From the NCBI RefSeq assembly GCF_900116565.1, contig NZ_FPCJ01000001.1, positions 744,001-808,000 on the forward strand: a DNA stretch of 64,000 nucleotides, given 5' to 3'. The notes beneath the pieces were generated by a model. The model was not told the origin of the DNA. It was given only the letters and a program-made list of their open reading frames with translations, and searched no databases. Positions within the stretch are counted from its first letter, which is position 1. The number at the start of each line of letters is the position of its first letter. This document shows positions 26,502-37,450 of this stretch, one piece after another. The DNA is from Thermoflavifilum thermophilum (GTDB lineage: Bacteria > Bacteroidota > Bacteroidia > Chitinophagales > Chitinophagaceae). A program made the position numbers and the translations under genes.

Positions 26502-28943
26502 ATGCGATCCATCATCCACACAGGTTTGTTTTGCTGGCTTTGCTGGGTTGTCCTGCTGATGCCTTCAGCCACCAATGGCCAGCAAGCCGTGATGCTTCCC
26601 AATGGCTGGAAGCTGAGTCCGGCCGGTAAAGGATTGATGCTGACCAGCGATTTACCCCTCAACATGGTAATTACGCCCGACGGACATTATGCGGCCATTT
26701 CGGAAAACGGCGATGGACAACAGGGTATTGAATGGGTGGATCTGCAAAAACAAAAGGTGTTGTCCTTTACCCCGGTGCATGCTGCCTGGCTGGGGCTGGC
26801 GATGAGCAGCGACGGAAAAACGCTCTACGTATCGGGGGGTGATGATAATTGCATCCTGGTGATGCGGCCTGTACACGACAGCCTGGTAATTGCCGATTCC
26901 CTGATCCTGGGCGCGCCCTGGCCCCATAAAATAGGTATTACCGGACTGGCTTTGGATGAAGCTCACCACATACTGTATGCGGTGACCAAGGAAAATAATT
27001 CTCTGTATGTGGTGCATACTGACAGCCGGCGGGCAGAAAAGCCTATTCCGCTGGGGGCAGAAGCATATACATGTGTGTACGATGCAGCGCGACAGAAACT
27101 GTATATCTCGCTCTGGGGGGGCAACGCCGTGGCTGTGTACGATACCCGCGCTCATCGTATCGAAAATCGGATCCTGGTGGAAAGTCATCCCAACGACATG
27201 GTGCTTAGCCGCAATGGGCGCTACCTGTTTGTAGCCAATGCCAACAGCAACAGCGTATCAGTCATCGACACGCACAACCAGAAAGTAATTGAAACACTTA
27301 ACTGCAGCCTGTTTCCGGCCGATTCGCTCACAGGCTCTACCACCAATGCCGTGGCCCTCTCGCCGGATGGACACAGGCTCTATGCGGCCAATGCAGACAA
27401 CAACTGCCTGGCCGTGTTTGATGTATCTATGCCCGGAGCTTCTCGCTCCCTGGGCTTCATTCCCACCGGCTGGTATCCCACCTGCGTGCGGGCGCTGAAA
27501 AATCAGATTTGGGTAGTCAATGGCAAAGGATTCACCTCGATGGCCAACCCTTATGGCCCGCAGCCTACCAATCGACGTGTACAAAGCCCTTATCAGAAAA
27601 ATGTAACCAGCTCCCAGCCCGTGCAATACATTGGCAGCCTGTTCAAAGGCAGCCTGTCGGTGATCCCCGCGCCCGACACAAAGCAGCTGGCACAGTATTC
27701 CCAACAGGTGTATGCCAACACACCTTTTAATCCCTACAAGGAAGCAGAAGCACCCGGCGTGCCGGGCAATCCCATTCCCATGAAACCCGGCGATTCCACG
27801 CCCATCAAATATGTGTTTTACATCATCAAGGAAAACCGTACTTACGACCAGGTGCTGGGCGATATGCCGGAAGGCAACGGAGATCCTTCTCTCTGCTTGT
27901 TTCCCGACAGCATCACCCCCAATCATCATGCCCTGGCTCGTGAATTTGTGTTATTCGACAATTTTTACGTGGATGCCGAAGTAAGCGCCGACGGCCACAA
28001 CTGGAGCACGGCAGCCTACGCAACCGATTATGTGGAAAAAACCTGGCCCACCAACTACAGCGGTCGGGGCGGTAACTATGATTATGAAGGGACTCGCCAG
28101 GTGGCTTTCCCCAAAAATGGATTTATCTGGGACTATTGCCAGCGGGCAGGCATCAGCTACCGGAATTACGGCGAGTTTGTACACAACGGTAAGGGCAATA
28201 TCCTACCTGCCATCCGCGGGCATTACTGTGCGGTTTTCCCGGATTTCGATCTGAGCATACAGGATGTTTACCGGGAGAAAGTGTGGGAACACGATTTCGA
28301 TTCGCTGGTAGCCGCAAATGCCCTACCCCGGTTCTGTACCTTGCGATTCCCCGACGACCACACCAGCGGCATGCGCCGCGGCGCCTATACACCTTTTGCT
28401 GCATTGGCCGACAACGACCTGGCACTGGGCCGCTTTATTGAACATCTTTCCCATAGCCCCATCTGGAAGGAATGCGCTGTTTTTGTGCTGGAAGACGATG
28501 CCCAGAACGGACCCGATCATGTAGATGCCCATCGTTCCATCGCTTTTGTCATCAGCCCCTATGTGAAGCGCCATTTTGTGGACCATACGATGTATTCTAC
28601 TTCGGGTATGCTGCGCACCATAGAGCTGATCCTGGGGCTGCCTCCTATGAGCCAGTATGATGCCGCTGCCACACCCATGTGGCGAGCCTTTACCTCCACA
28701 CCTGATTTTACGCCTTACACGGCCAAGCCAGCAAATGTGGATATCAATGCCCGCAACACGGCCGATAACGCACTAGCCCGCGAATCTGCAAAATTTAATC
28801 TGGCCGTTGAAGATGCGGCACCCGATATTCCTTTCAATGAAGTGATCTGGAAAGCTGTAAAAGGCATAGACAGTGAAATGCCAGCCCCCAGGCACAGTGC
28901 CTTCGTGCTCACCTCCACACCCGAAAAAGACGATGACAAATAA
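26502..28943 (+). CDS. Bifunctional YncE-like beta-propeller / alkaline phosphatase superfamily protein
   Basis: This exported protein has 813 residues. A signal peptide ending near NGQQ is followed by a propeller of YVTN-type repeats at about 45-340 (HYAAISENGDGQQGIEWVDL, RYLFVANANSNSVSVIDTHN, HRLYAANADNNCLAVFDV). From about 440 comes a phosphoesterase domain: YVFYIIKENRTYDQVLGDM, NFYVDAEVSADGHNWSTAAYATDYVEKTWP, CTLRFPDDHTSG, and VFVLEDDAQNGPDHVDAHRS, with the Asp/His residues of a two-metal site. It probably hydrolyses a phosphoester in the periplasm or at the surface. It is divergent from the DUF1800/DUF1501 pair. Confidence 0.9.
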   Translation: MRSIIHTGLFCWLCWVVLLMPSATNGQQAVMLPNGWKLSPAGKGLMLTSDLPLNMVITPDGHYAAISENGDGQQGIEWVDLQKQKVLSFTPVHAAWLGLAMSSDGKTLYVSGGDDNCILVMRPVHDSLVIADSLILGAPWPHKIGITGLALDEAHHILYAVTKENNSLYVVHTDSRRAEKPIPLGAEAYTCVYDAARQKLYISLWGGNAVAVYDTRAHRIENRILVESHPNDMVLSRNGRYLFVANANSNSVSVIDTHNQKVIETLNCSLFPADSLTGSTTNAVALSPDGHRLYAANADNNCLAVFDVSMPGASRSLGFIPTGWYPTCVRALKNQIWVVNGKGFTSMANPYGPQPTNRRVQSPYQKNVTSSQPVQYIGSLFKGSLSVIPAPDTKQLAQYSQQVYANTPFNPYKEAEAPGVPGNPIPMKPGDSTPIKYVFYIIKENRTYDQVLGDMPEGNGDPSLCLFPDSITPNHHALAREFVLFDNFYVDAEVSADGHNWSTAAYATDYVEKTWPTNYSGRGGNYDYEGTRQVAFPKNGFIWDYCQRAGISYRNYGEFVHNGKGNILPAIRGHYCAVFPDFDLSIQDVYREKVWEHDFDSLVAANALPRFCTLRFPDDHTSGMRRGAYTPFAALADNDLALGRFIEHLSHSPIWKECAVFVLEDDAQNGPDHVDAHRSIAFVISPYVKRHFVDHTMYSTSGMLRTIELILGLPPMSQYDAAATPMWRAFTSTPDFTPYTAKPANVDINARNTADNALARESAKFNLAVEDAAPDIPFNEVIWKAVKGIDSEMPAPRHSAFVLTSTPEKDDDK

Positions 28944-28978
28944 ACCCTCAAACCCCGGCAAAGGATTTTTGAGAAACT

Positions 28979-29008
28979 TTGTTTTTCCCCTCTTTCGCCC
29001 TACCTTTG
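28979..29008 (+). promoter_or_regulatory. Promoter of atpDC: TTG, 19 bp, TACCTTTG
   Basis: A full Bacteroidota promoter: -33 TTG at 28979-28981, 19-bp spacer and an exact -7 element TACCTTTG at 29001-29008. Transcript start near 29013, giving a leader of about 50 bases before atpD. Confidence 0.75.
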
Positions 29009-29044
29009 CACAAATTTTTTGACCACATATTATTGATTTCATAG

Positions 29045-30576
<1,532 letters not shown>

Positions 30577-30577
<1 letters not shown>

Positions 30578-30858
30578 TGTCCATGCTGCTGGAAATCTAT
30601 ACCCCCGAACGGAAAGTCTTCGAAGGTGAAGTATATGGTGTGCAAATGCCCGGACTGGACGGGCTTTTTGAAGTGCTGAACGGACATGCTCCCCTGATTG
30701 CGGCACTGGCAAAAGGTCGTGTGAAAATCCTGCAGCATGCCGATCAACGCGAAGTATGCTTTTATCAAATCAGTGGAGGATTTGTGGAGGTGCTACACAA
30801 CCAGGCCACTATTCTCGCTGAATCAGCCGTGGCGGAGCCTCAAGCACATTCCGAATAA
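30577..30858 (+). CDS. atpC: ATP synthase F1 epsilon subunit, short form
   Basis: The protein has 93 residues: MLLEIYTPERKVFEGEVYGVQMPGLDGLFEVLNGHAPLIAAL followed by KILQHADQREVCFYQISGGFVEVLHNQATILAE, the complete amino-terminal beta-sandwich. The C-terminal two-helix inhibitory domain of longer epsilon subunits is absent, as in other Bacteroidota. The start ATG at 30577 overlaps the atpD stop; a second ATG at 30583 is possible. It ends directly against the convergent yqgE stop codon. Confidence 0.94.
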
Positions 30859-31410
30859 TTAATTCAACGAAGGATCAATCGGAAAATTGGCCATCAACGC
30901 GTATTCATCACCCAGCTCACGCAATGACTGTTGCCAGATCCTTTCCTCCTGTCTGTGAAAGACCAGCTCGGGATGAGCCGGGGATACAATCCAGGAATGT
31001 TCCTCAAGCTCAGCCTCCAGCTGCCCTTCACCCCAACCCGAGTAACCAATAAAAAACTTAATCTTCCGTAAATCAATCAACCCCATCTGAATCAATTCTA
31101 ACGTCTGTTCAAAATTGCCACCCCAGTAAATGCCTTCACCTACTTCGTAACTGTTTTCAATTAATTCCGGATACTGATGAATAAAATGTACGGTATCCGG
31201 CTGTACAGGCCCACCAAAATACAAAGGAATAGATTGCATATCTGCCGCATCAGGCAACAATTCATTCAGGCTTTCTTGAAATGGGCGGTTGATGACAAAG
31301 CCAAAGCTGCCCTCAGCCTGATGCTCGCACAACAATACGACTGTGCGGGCAAAATGGGGGTCTTTTAAAAACGGATCCGCAATCAGAAAAGTACCACTTG
31401 CCGGAGCCAT
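30859..31410 (-). CDS. YqgE/AlgH family protein
   Basis: The protein has 183 residues with all family landmarks: GTFLIADPFLKDPHFARTVVLLCEH, GSFGFVINRP, YFGGPVQPDTVHFIHQYPEL, GEGIYWGGNFEQTLELI and FFIGYSGWGEGQLEAELEEHSW. The molecular role is unknown; it is cytoplasmic and conserved. An exact -7 element at 31440-31433 fits the ATG at 31410; a GTG at 31419 is also possible. Confidence 0.92.
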   Translation of the reverse strand: MAPASGTFLIADPFLKDPHFARTVVLLCEHQAEGSFGFVINRPFQESLNELLPDAADMQSIPLYFGGPVQPDTVHFIHQYPELIENSYEVGEGIYWGGNFEQTLELIQMGLIDLRKIKFFIGYSGWGEGQLEAELEEHSWIVSPAHPELVFHRQEERIWQQSLRELGDEYALMANFPIDPSLN

Positions 31411-31432
31411 ATTACACACATTTAGGGTTAAC

Positions 31433-31440
31433 CAAATTTA
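31433..31440 (-). promoter_or_regulatory. -7 promoter element TAAATTTG for yqgE
   Basis: Exact TAnnTTTG match on the minus strand, transcript start near 31428, 18 bases before the ATG at 31410. Confidence 0.5.
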
Positions 31441-31492
31441 CCAAAAAACAATCAGAAAACATGTGCATGTGAAAACCTGTAAGCAACAGAAA

Positions 31493-31512
31493 AGGAGGCC
31501 CGAAAGCCTCCT
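31493..31512. other. Hairpin AGGAGGC-CCGAAA-GCCTCCT in a 247-bp gap
   Basis: A 7-bp GC-rich stem with a 6-base loop. It lacks a T run on either side, so it is not a standard terminator. It lies between divergent yqgE and the histidine kinase gene, upstream of the latter. The rest of the gap (31441-31644) shows no gene I can support. Confidence 0.4.
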
Positions 31513-31644
31513 GTGTCAACCAAAATCCAGCTGTATGATAACGCTACCTATAATGGTGCAAAGACCATGCTATTTACCAGTTAAAGCTTAGTTAAATCAA
31601 AATGACCTTCGGCAAAGCCTCCTGCACAAAGCAAGAGAAGCTGT

Positions 31645-31652
31645 TAAATTTG
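31645..31652 (+). promoter_or_regulatory. -7 promoter element TAAATTTG just before the orphan kinase gene
   Basis: Exact TAnnTTTG match 5 bases before the ATG at 31658. If used, the transcript would be almost leaderless. Confidence 0.35.
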
Positions 31653-31657
31653 TAAGG

Positions 31658-32989
31658 ATGAAGCGGCTGTTTCCCATCATTGTCATACTGATTACCATTT
31701 CCCTGCTTGGCATCATTTATATTCAAACCAGCTGGATAAAAAATGCGGCTTTAATCAAAAAGGAAGAGATGCGACAAAAGCTGGTGGAAGCCACCGATGC
31801 GATCCGGAACCAGCTGGTACATAGCAGTGGCAGCGGACTTACCGTTTTATCAGCCCATCACGATGAAGATAGTTCACCCTGGCAAATGTTGGCTAACCGT
31901 TTTAACAGCCAGATACCTGTGAGCGAAAAATTTACGGCCGATGAAATCAGTGCCGTCATCCACCAGGTGTTTGAACAAAAAGGATTGCATACACCTTATG
32001 AATTTGCCGTAATCTCTAACCTCGGCATGTTTCCTTCCTATCTGATCCGTTCACCTCATATTCTGCAAACCATTCAGGATACACTCAACAACATTCAGTG
32101 CCTGATTCAGCTCTCGGATGCTCCGGGCTTTTTGCCTACGGGCGAAACATTGGTAATTACAGTACCCGTTACCCAGGTCAGCATCGTGCGTTCTATGGGA
32201 TGGATGATTGCAGGAGCCGTTTTGTTTACCTTTATCATCATCGCTGCCTTTGCACTCACCGTATATGCTTTATTGCGTCAAAAAAAGATATCCGAAATTA
32301 AATCCGATTTAATCAACAATATCTCGCATGAATTAAAAACTCCACTGACCAATATTAATCTTGCCATGGCCACCATCTGCAATGAAAAGGTATTGGCCGA
32401 TCCCGAAAAAATCAAACCTATTGCCAATGTGATCCTGGAAGAAAGCCGGAGAATGGAACAACATATTGAATCGGTACTGGAATCTTCTGCACTGGACCGT
32501 CACGAACTGAAGCTGAATCTACAGCCACACGATGCGCATGCATTGATTCAAAAAACCCTGAACGGCTTCGCACTTCAGTTTCAAAGCCGCAAAGCTGAAG
32601 TACATACCTATCTTCAAGCTACGCGTACAACCATTTTGGCAGATGAAAATCATTTTATCCACATGCTATCAAATTTGATTGATAATGCATTGAAATACTC
32701 CAAAGAAATACCCGTCATCACCATACAAACCAGAAATACATCAAAAAATCAAATCATTATTAGCGTGAGTGATAAAGGCGTGGGCATGAACAAACAAACA
32801 CAACGGCATATTTTTGAAAAATTCTATCGTGCTCATTCCGGCAATATACACAACGTAAAAGGATTCGGACTGGGATTATCTTACGTGAAATCCATTGTGG
32901 ATGCACATGGATGGAAAATCAAGGTAGAAAGTGCACCCGGAAAAGGAAGCCGGTTCGATATTTTGTGTTCATTGCACACACAGGAGTGA
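31658..32989 (+). CDS. Orphan sensor histidine kinase
   Basis: The protein has 443 residues. An N-terminal helix (FPIIVILITISLLGIIYIQ) and a second helix near residue 185-210 (MIAGAVLFTFIIIAAFALTV) enclose a periplasmic sensor of about 160 residues with no recognised fold. The dimerisation domain has His224 in NNISHELKTPL; the ATPase domain has NLIDNALKYS, DKGVGM, FEKFYR and GFGLGLSYVKSI. No response regulator is encoded on either side: the flanking genes are yqgE and an LD-carboxypeptidase, both on the other strand. The partner must lie elsewhere. The signal is unknown. Confidence 0.88.
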   Translation: MKRLFPIIVILITISLLGIIYIQTSWIKNAALIKKEEMRQKLVEATDAIRNQLVHSSGSGLTVLSAHHDEDSSPWQMLANRFNSQIPVSEKFTADEISAVIHQVFEQKGLHTPYEFAVISNLGMFPSYLIRSPHILQTIQDTLNNIQCLIQLSDAPGFLPTGETLVITVPVTQVSIVRSMGWMIAGAVLFTFIIIAAFALTVYALLRQKKISEIKSDLINNISHELKTPLTNINLAMATICNEKVLADPEKIKPIANVILEESRRMEQHIESVLESSALDRHELKLNLQPHDAHALIQKTLNGFALQFQSRKAEVHTYLQATRTTILADENHFIHMLSNLIDNALKYSKEIPVITIQTRNTSKNQIIISVSDKGVGMNKQTQRHIFEKFYRAHSGNIHNVKGFGLGLSYVKSIVDAHGWKIKVESAPGKGSRFDILCSLHTQE

Positions 32990-32990
32990 A

Positions 32991-33908
32991 CTATGCGGCT
33001 GTAATAACCTCCTGCAAAGCGCAACCATTTTCTTCGACGGTTAATGCATATTGACACCCGATTTTCAATGCATAATTTTCTTTTTGATGACCTACCGGAA
33101 AGCCAAATGCTACCGGAAATGTTTCATTTTTTACATGCTGATAAATGATTTCATATACGGACATACCAAAAGGCGTAGCAGTGTCTTTGATATCAGTAAA
33201 AGCTCCTACCAGCAAAGCTGCCAGCCCGTTTAGCCATCCTGCTCTTCGTAATTGATACATCATGCGATCAATGTGATATTTGTATTCACCCACATCTTCG
33301 ATAAACAATATCTTGCCCTGGGTGTTGGGCTGGGAATGTGTGCCGGAGAGATTGGCCAGCAAGGAAAGATTGCCTCCAATCAATACACCTTCTGCATATC
33401 CGGTTTTGTTTAATGGATGCGCATCAAAATTATAAGACCCGGAAATGCCCGTCCAGGCTTGTTTAAGACTTTGCACATACCGATCTTCAAATGTTTCCTG
33501 TGTGATCCCGCTACACATCATTGAATGCAAAGTAACTACCTGATAACGTGTATGTACATGTATGTGCAGAGCCGTAATATCGCTGTACCCACAAATCCAT
33601 TTGGGCGATTGCAGAAATTTGTCAAACTGTAATTGATCCAGAATCCGAATCATACCATAACCTCCGCGGCCGAACAAGATGGCTTTGATGGATGAATCGT
33701 CGAGCATCATCTGCAGATCGCGAAGGCGCACTTCATCCGGTGCGGAAAAATTATGATAGGCCGTGCCTACCGTTTCACCAAGCACCACGTCGTATCCCCA
33801 GCTGCGTATCACATCAGCGGCAAACCTTGCAGCCTCGGGCGTGATTTTGCTTGCCGGACAGGTGATTCCCACGCGATCGCCCGGATTTAAATAAGGTGGT
33901 ATCAACAT
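32991..33908 (-). CDS. LD-carboxypeptidase, peptidase family S66
   Basis: The protein has 305 residues: PPYLNPGDRVGITCPASKITPEAA at the start, then KAILFGRGGYGMIRILDQLQFD and WICGYSDITALHIH, whose Ser is the expected nucleophile, and a late GFPVGHQKENYALKIG supplying the His. S66 enzymes remove the terminal D-Ala of murein tetrapeptides for recycling. Most of the 41 extra residues of the longer open frame are translated from the divergent gap, so I start at the ATG at 33908. No signal peptide; cytoplasmic. The gap to divergent metG is 109 bp. Confidence 0.9.
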   Translation of the reverse strand: MLIPPYLNPGDRVGITCPASKITPEAARFAADVIRSWGYDVVLGETVGTAYHNFSAPDEVRLRDLQMMLDDSSIKAILFGRGGYGMIRILDQLQFDKFLQSPKWICGYSDITALHIHVHTRYQVVTLHSMMCSGITQETFEDRYVQSLKQAWTGISGSYNFDAHPLNKTGYAEGVLIGGNLSLLANLSGTHSQPNTQGKILFIEDVGEYKYHIDRMMYQLRRAGWLNGLAALLVGAFTDIKDTATPFGMSVYEIIYQHVKNETFPVAFGFPVGHQKENYALKIGCQYALTVEENGCALQEVITAA

Positions 33909-34002
33909 GCAGTCAGGCTTTACCAGATGCAATATCACAAGTCTGCCCGGAGTATGCAAGTTTTTATTCTTTCGGCCGCACGCACAACCAACCCGATTCC
34001 TG

Positions 34003-34010
34003 TAATTTTG
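34003..34010 (+). promoter_or_regulatory. -7 promoter element TAATTTTG for metG
   Basis: Exact TAnnTTTG match, 7 bases before the ATG at 34018; predicted leader very short. Confidence 0.4.
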
Positions 34011-34017
34011 TGCCACT

Positions 34018-36117
34018 ATGCCCGAATTCAAGCGATATCTGGTTACGGCAGCCCTGCCTTATGCCAACGGTCCCGTTCACATTGGTCATTTAGCCGGATG
34101 TTATTTGCCGGCCGATATTTACGTGCGTTATCTGCGTGCCAGAAAAATTCCTGTGCAGTTTATCTGCGGCACCGACGAACACGGTGTGCCGATTACCATT
34201 AAAGCCCTGCAGGAAAATACATCTCCGCAAGCCATTGTGGATCGCTATCATCAGCTGATACGGGATAGCTTTGCCGCCATGGATATTTCGTTTGATATTT
34301 TTTCACGTACATCCAAACCCATTCACCACGAAACGGCTGCTGCATTTTTCAAAAAACTATACGACGAAGGCTATTTTGAAGAGAAAGAAACCGAACAATT
34401 TTACGATGAGGAGAAACAGATTTTCCTGGCCGATCGCTACATTGTAGGCACCTGCCCGGTATGCGGATATGAAAAGGCTTATGGCGATCAGTGTGAAAAA
34501 TGTGGCTCCTCGCTGAGTCCAGATGAGCTCATTAATCCCCGTTCGGCACTGAGCGACACCATTCCGGTAAAACGGAAAACGAAACATTGGTACATGCCTT
34601 TGCAGCGCTTTGAGCCCTGGCTGCGCCAATGGATTCTGGAACAGCATCGGGAGTGGAAAGCCAATGTATACGGTCAATGCAAAAGCTGGCTGGACCATGG
34701 TTTGCAGTCACGTGCCATGACACGCGACAGCCATTGGGGTGTGAAAGTGCCGTTGCCCAATGCGGAAGGAAAGGTGTTGTATGTGTGGTTCGACGCACCT
34801 ATCGGCTATATTTCCGCAACCAGAGAACTATTACCCGATAGCTGGCAGCAATGGTGGCAACAGGAAGATACAAGGCTTATTCATTTCATCGGAAAAGATA
34901 ATATCGTTTTTCATTGCATCATCTTCCCGGCTATGCTAAAAGCTCATGGCGGTTACATACTGCCCGATAATGTTCCGGCTAACGAGTTTTTGAATATCGA
35001 AGGACAAAAAGTTTCCACCAGCCGCAACTGGGCCATCTGGGTGCACGAATACATCCGCGATTTCCCGATAGAACAGCGCGGACAGGATGTGTTGCGTTAC
35101 GTGTTGTGTGCCAATATGCCTGAAACCAAAGACAATGATTTTACCTGGAAGGATTTTCAGGATCGCAATAACAATGAACTGGTGGCGATTCTGGGCAATT
35201 TCGTAAACCGCACCCTGGTGCTGATGCACAAATTGTGCAAAGGCAAAGTGCCCCCCTTTCATGAACAGCTGAAAGATGAAAGAGATGAACAACTGTATGT
35301 ACACCTGCAGCAGGCTAAACAAAAAATTGAACAAAATCTTGAACAATTTCATTTCCGTGATGCACTCATGGAAGTAATGAATGTGGCACGCGAAGGAAAC
35401 AAATACCTGCAGGACAAAGCGCCTTGGCTGCTTGCCAGAGACGAAGCCGCACAACAAGCCAATCAGCAACTCATTGACAACACCATTTTCATGTGCCTGC
35501 AATTAACGGCTAATCTGGCTATTTTCCTGAATCCTTTTCTCCCGGCCACAGCCCGAAAGATCTGTTATTTGCTGAAAGTAGTGGATCGCATGCTGGAATG
35601 GGAAAATGCTGGAAGCCTGAAACTGCTGAGCGTAGGTTACAGTTTGCGTGCTCCTGAGTTGCTGTTCCGCAAAATTGAAGATGCAGAAATCGAAAAACAA
35701 ATCCAAAAACTTCAGTCCGGCGGGCAACAGCTACAACCAAAGATTTCCGTCTCCTCCCAGCCTCAAAAAGAAGCTTCTTCATCTGCCAAACCCACCATTA
35801 ATTTCGAAGATTTTGATAAGATCGACTTGCGTGTGGGCACCATCATAGCAGCTGAAAAAGTACAAAAGGCCGATAAACTCCTCCAGCTTACCGTAGATCT
35901 GGGTAACGAACAACGCACCATTGTATCAGGCATCGCCCAACATTATGCGCCTGAACAAATTATCGGCCAGCAGGTGGTGGTAGTGGCTAACCTGGCTCCG
36001 CGCAAATTAAAGGGTATCACATCACAGGGAATGATCCTCATGGCAGAAGATCAGCAGGGTAAGCTGCATTTCATTGCTCCGTCCAACATCATTTCACCAG
36101 GCGGGAAAGTGAGCTGA
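34018..36117 (+). CDS. metG: Methionyl-tRNA synthetase with C-terminal tRNA-binding domain
   Basis: The protein has 699 residues. HIGH motif at 21-24; a zinc knuckle with Cys145, Cys148, Cys158 and Cys161; the KMSKS loop appears as KVSTS at 330-334, a variant common in this phylum. After the anticodon-binding helices comes an Ala/Gln/Ser-rich linker and, from about 595, an EMAPII/Trbp111-type OB domain ([42 protein letters not shown]). It charges initiator and elongator tRNA with methionine. Single gene, divergent from the LD-carboxypeptidase. Confidence 0.97.
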   Translation: MPEFKRYLVTAALPYANGPVHIGHLAGCYLPADIYVRYLRARKIPVQFICGTDEHGVPITIKALQENTSPQAIVDRYHQLIRDSFAAMDISFDIFSRTSKPIHHETAAAFFKKLYDEGYFEEKETEQFYDEEKQIFLADRYIVGTCPVCGYEKAYGDQCEKCGSSLSPDELINPRSALSDTIPVKRKTKHWYMPLQRFEPWLRQWILEQHREWKANVYGQCKSWLDHGLQSRAMTRDSHWGVKVPLPNAEGKVLYVWFDAPIGYISATRELLPDSWQQWWQQEDTRLIHFIGKDNIVFHCIIFPAMLKAHGGYILPDNVPANEFLNIEGQKVSTSRNWAIWVHEYIRDFPIEQRGQDVLRYVLCANMPETKDNDFTWKDFQDRNNNELVAILGNFVNRTLVLMHKLCKGKVPPFHEQLKDERDEQLYVHLQQAKQKIEQNLEQFHFRDALMEVMNVAREGNKYLQDKAPWLLARDEAAQQANQQLIDNTIFMCLQLTANLAIFLNPFLPATARKICYLLKVVDRMLEWENAGSLKLLSVGYSLRAPELLFRKIEDAEIEKQIQKLQSGGQQLQPKISVSSQPQKEASSSAKPTINFEDFDKIDLRVGTIIAAEKVQKADKLLQLTVDLGNEQRTIVSGIAQHYAPEQIIGQQVVVVANLAPRKLKGITSQGMILMAEDQQGKLHFIAPSNIISPGGKVS

Positions 36118-36162
36118 GCAATATTATATCCGCATATACCCAAAAGCATTTTATTTTCAGCA

Positions 36163-36187
36163 TTCCATACCATCGGATTGTATGGAA
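36163..36187. other. Hairpin after metG (first of two)
   Basis: Perfect 8-bp inverted repeat TTCCATAC and GTATGGAA with a 9-base loop. No T run follows. It lies 46 bp downstream of the metG stop. Confidence 0.4.
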
Positions 36188-36194
36188 GGTAGGC

Positions 36195-36221
36195 TATTCT
36201 CATCAGCTTTGCCTGAGAATA
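36195..36221. other. Hairpin before the outer-membrane protein gene (second of two)
   Basis: Perfect 8-bp inverted repeat TATTCTCA and TGAGAATA with an 11-base loop. With the hairpin just upstream it may form the metG transcript end or a leader structure of the next gene. Confidence 0.35.
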
Positions 36222-36291
36222 ACACATGCTTAACAACACATTCCTTGCAGGCTTTTTTTCAGGATTATAAATTTCTTGTGCAAATGAAAAC

Positions 36292-37242
36292 ATGAAGCTT
36301 AACCATTTCACTATGAAATTCATACATACATGTTTGCTATGCTGCATCGCAAGCTCCTGGGCTCATGCACAAGACACCACAAACACATGGCAGCCCTCTA
36401 TAAGCCTGGATGCTGAGCCTGTTCCCACTTTGGCTGTTTCAAATAAAACGGATACCAGTTATCACAACAGCCTTTCATTAACAAGCATATTCACCCTCAA
36501 ACATCGCAGCGGCTGGGGCATCAGTTATGCACCAGGATTTGTACTCAGTTCATCCAAACTTCAACTGTATGTACAACGATTCACCATAGGACTCGAACAG
36601 TATGACAGACCTAATTATACATGGGTCATGGATTATGCGCATGATTTTTTCACTTCCAATTCTCCTCTTCCTTATATTCCGTTAAACAATGAAGGATATG
36701 CATTATTCAAATACAAGAAAATTTCTTTACGTCCTGTCGTGGAAGCCGATATTGGCTGGGGACGGGATAGTTCCGCAATGGGAAAAATGAGTTATGACCT
36801 GAATTTCGCTGCAGGAATAGAGTATGCATTTCAATGGGACTTTCATCAGGCAGCACTTTCTGTAACACCTTCCTTGTTAGGGAATATAGGCACAGATTCA
36901 TACTTTTTTCTATCCCGCATTGCACCTTATATCAGCCACAGCAAAGGATTTATCAAGTATCTGAAAAATCCTCATTATGCTGGTTCAAGAGGAGCTGTGC
37001 AAGCAGGAAGGCATATTGTGAATATGAATATCAATTCCAATCCAGATACCACATCGGTTACACAGGTTTCATCAGGCCTCAATCGTATGCAGTTCAACAA
37101 CATCGCTACTGGAGCCGAATTAAGTCTATCCTGGTTTTCCTGGACACTCCGAAGTGATGTACAGTTTTTCATACCTGTGAGTAGTTCCGCAACGCATACC
37201 ATCAGCGCCTATTTTTCCATGACCTGCGAATACGATTTCTGA
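36292..37242 (+). CDS. Predicted outer-membrane beta-barrel protein of unknown function
   Basis: The protein has 316 residues (or 309 from the ATG at 36313, which gives a better signal peptide MKFIHTCLLCCIASSWAHAQ). After the signal come alternating amphipathic strands rich in Tyr, Ser and Trp: SLSLTSIFTLKHRSGWGISYAPGF-type pairs, and a last strand ending in the barrel-type C-terminal Phe (CEYDF). No recognised family. It stands alone between metG and a beta-oxidation gene. Confidence 0.7.
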   Translation: MKLNHFTMKFIHTCLLCCIASSWAHAQDTTNTWQPSISLDAEPVPTLAVSNKTDTSYHNSLSLTSIFTLKHRSGWGISYAPGFVLSSSKLQLYVQRFTIGLEQYDRPNYTWVMDYAHDFFTSNSPLPYIPLNNEGYALFKYKKISLRPVVEADIGWGRDSSAMGKMSYDLNFAAGIEYAFQWDFHQAALSVTPSLLGNIGTDSYFFLSRIAPYISHSKGFIKYLKNPHYAGSRGAVQAGRHIVNMNINSNPDTTSVTQVSSGLNRMQFNNIATGAELSLSWFSWTLRSDVQFFIPVSSSATHTISAYFSMTCEYDF

Positions 37243-37327
37243 TCAAACACAGCAAATAAACCTTTTCATGCTTGGCTTCTAAATAATTGGAGGTTGTTGC
37301 ATGCGATGCAGCAATTTTTTGAAAAAA

Positions 37328-37426
37328 TCAACCAATAATCCCTTCAGCTCTCAGGTTATCTATTTTGCTGCGTATTGTGGAATGTGCAACCTCAAACATT
37401 GCTGAAAATGTCCTAATTTGAGCGAA
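37328..37426 (-). pseudogene. Possible remnant of a helix-turn-helix protein, C-terminal end only
   Basis: The minus-strand frame ends in TFSAMFEVAHSTIRSKID and a short GIIG tail before a stop. This reads like the helix-turn-helix end of a DNA-binding or Fic-type protein (sequence pattern: helix, VAHSTIRSKIDNL, EGII). The frame upstream overlaps the start of the 3-hydroxyacyl-CoA dehydrogenase gene and does not look like protein. It may be a gene fragment or chance. Confidence 0.25.
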
Positions 37427-37450
37427 CAATCCTGCAAATCCACTTTCATT

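Noticed and set aside
31480-31584. Peptide-like frame ending in LYDNATYNGAKTMLFTS in the gap before the orphan kinase
   Set aside because: No start codon except a GTG inside, no match to a known protein end, and it includes the hairpin; too little to call a gene or remnant.
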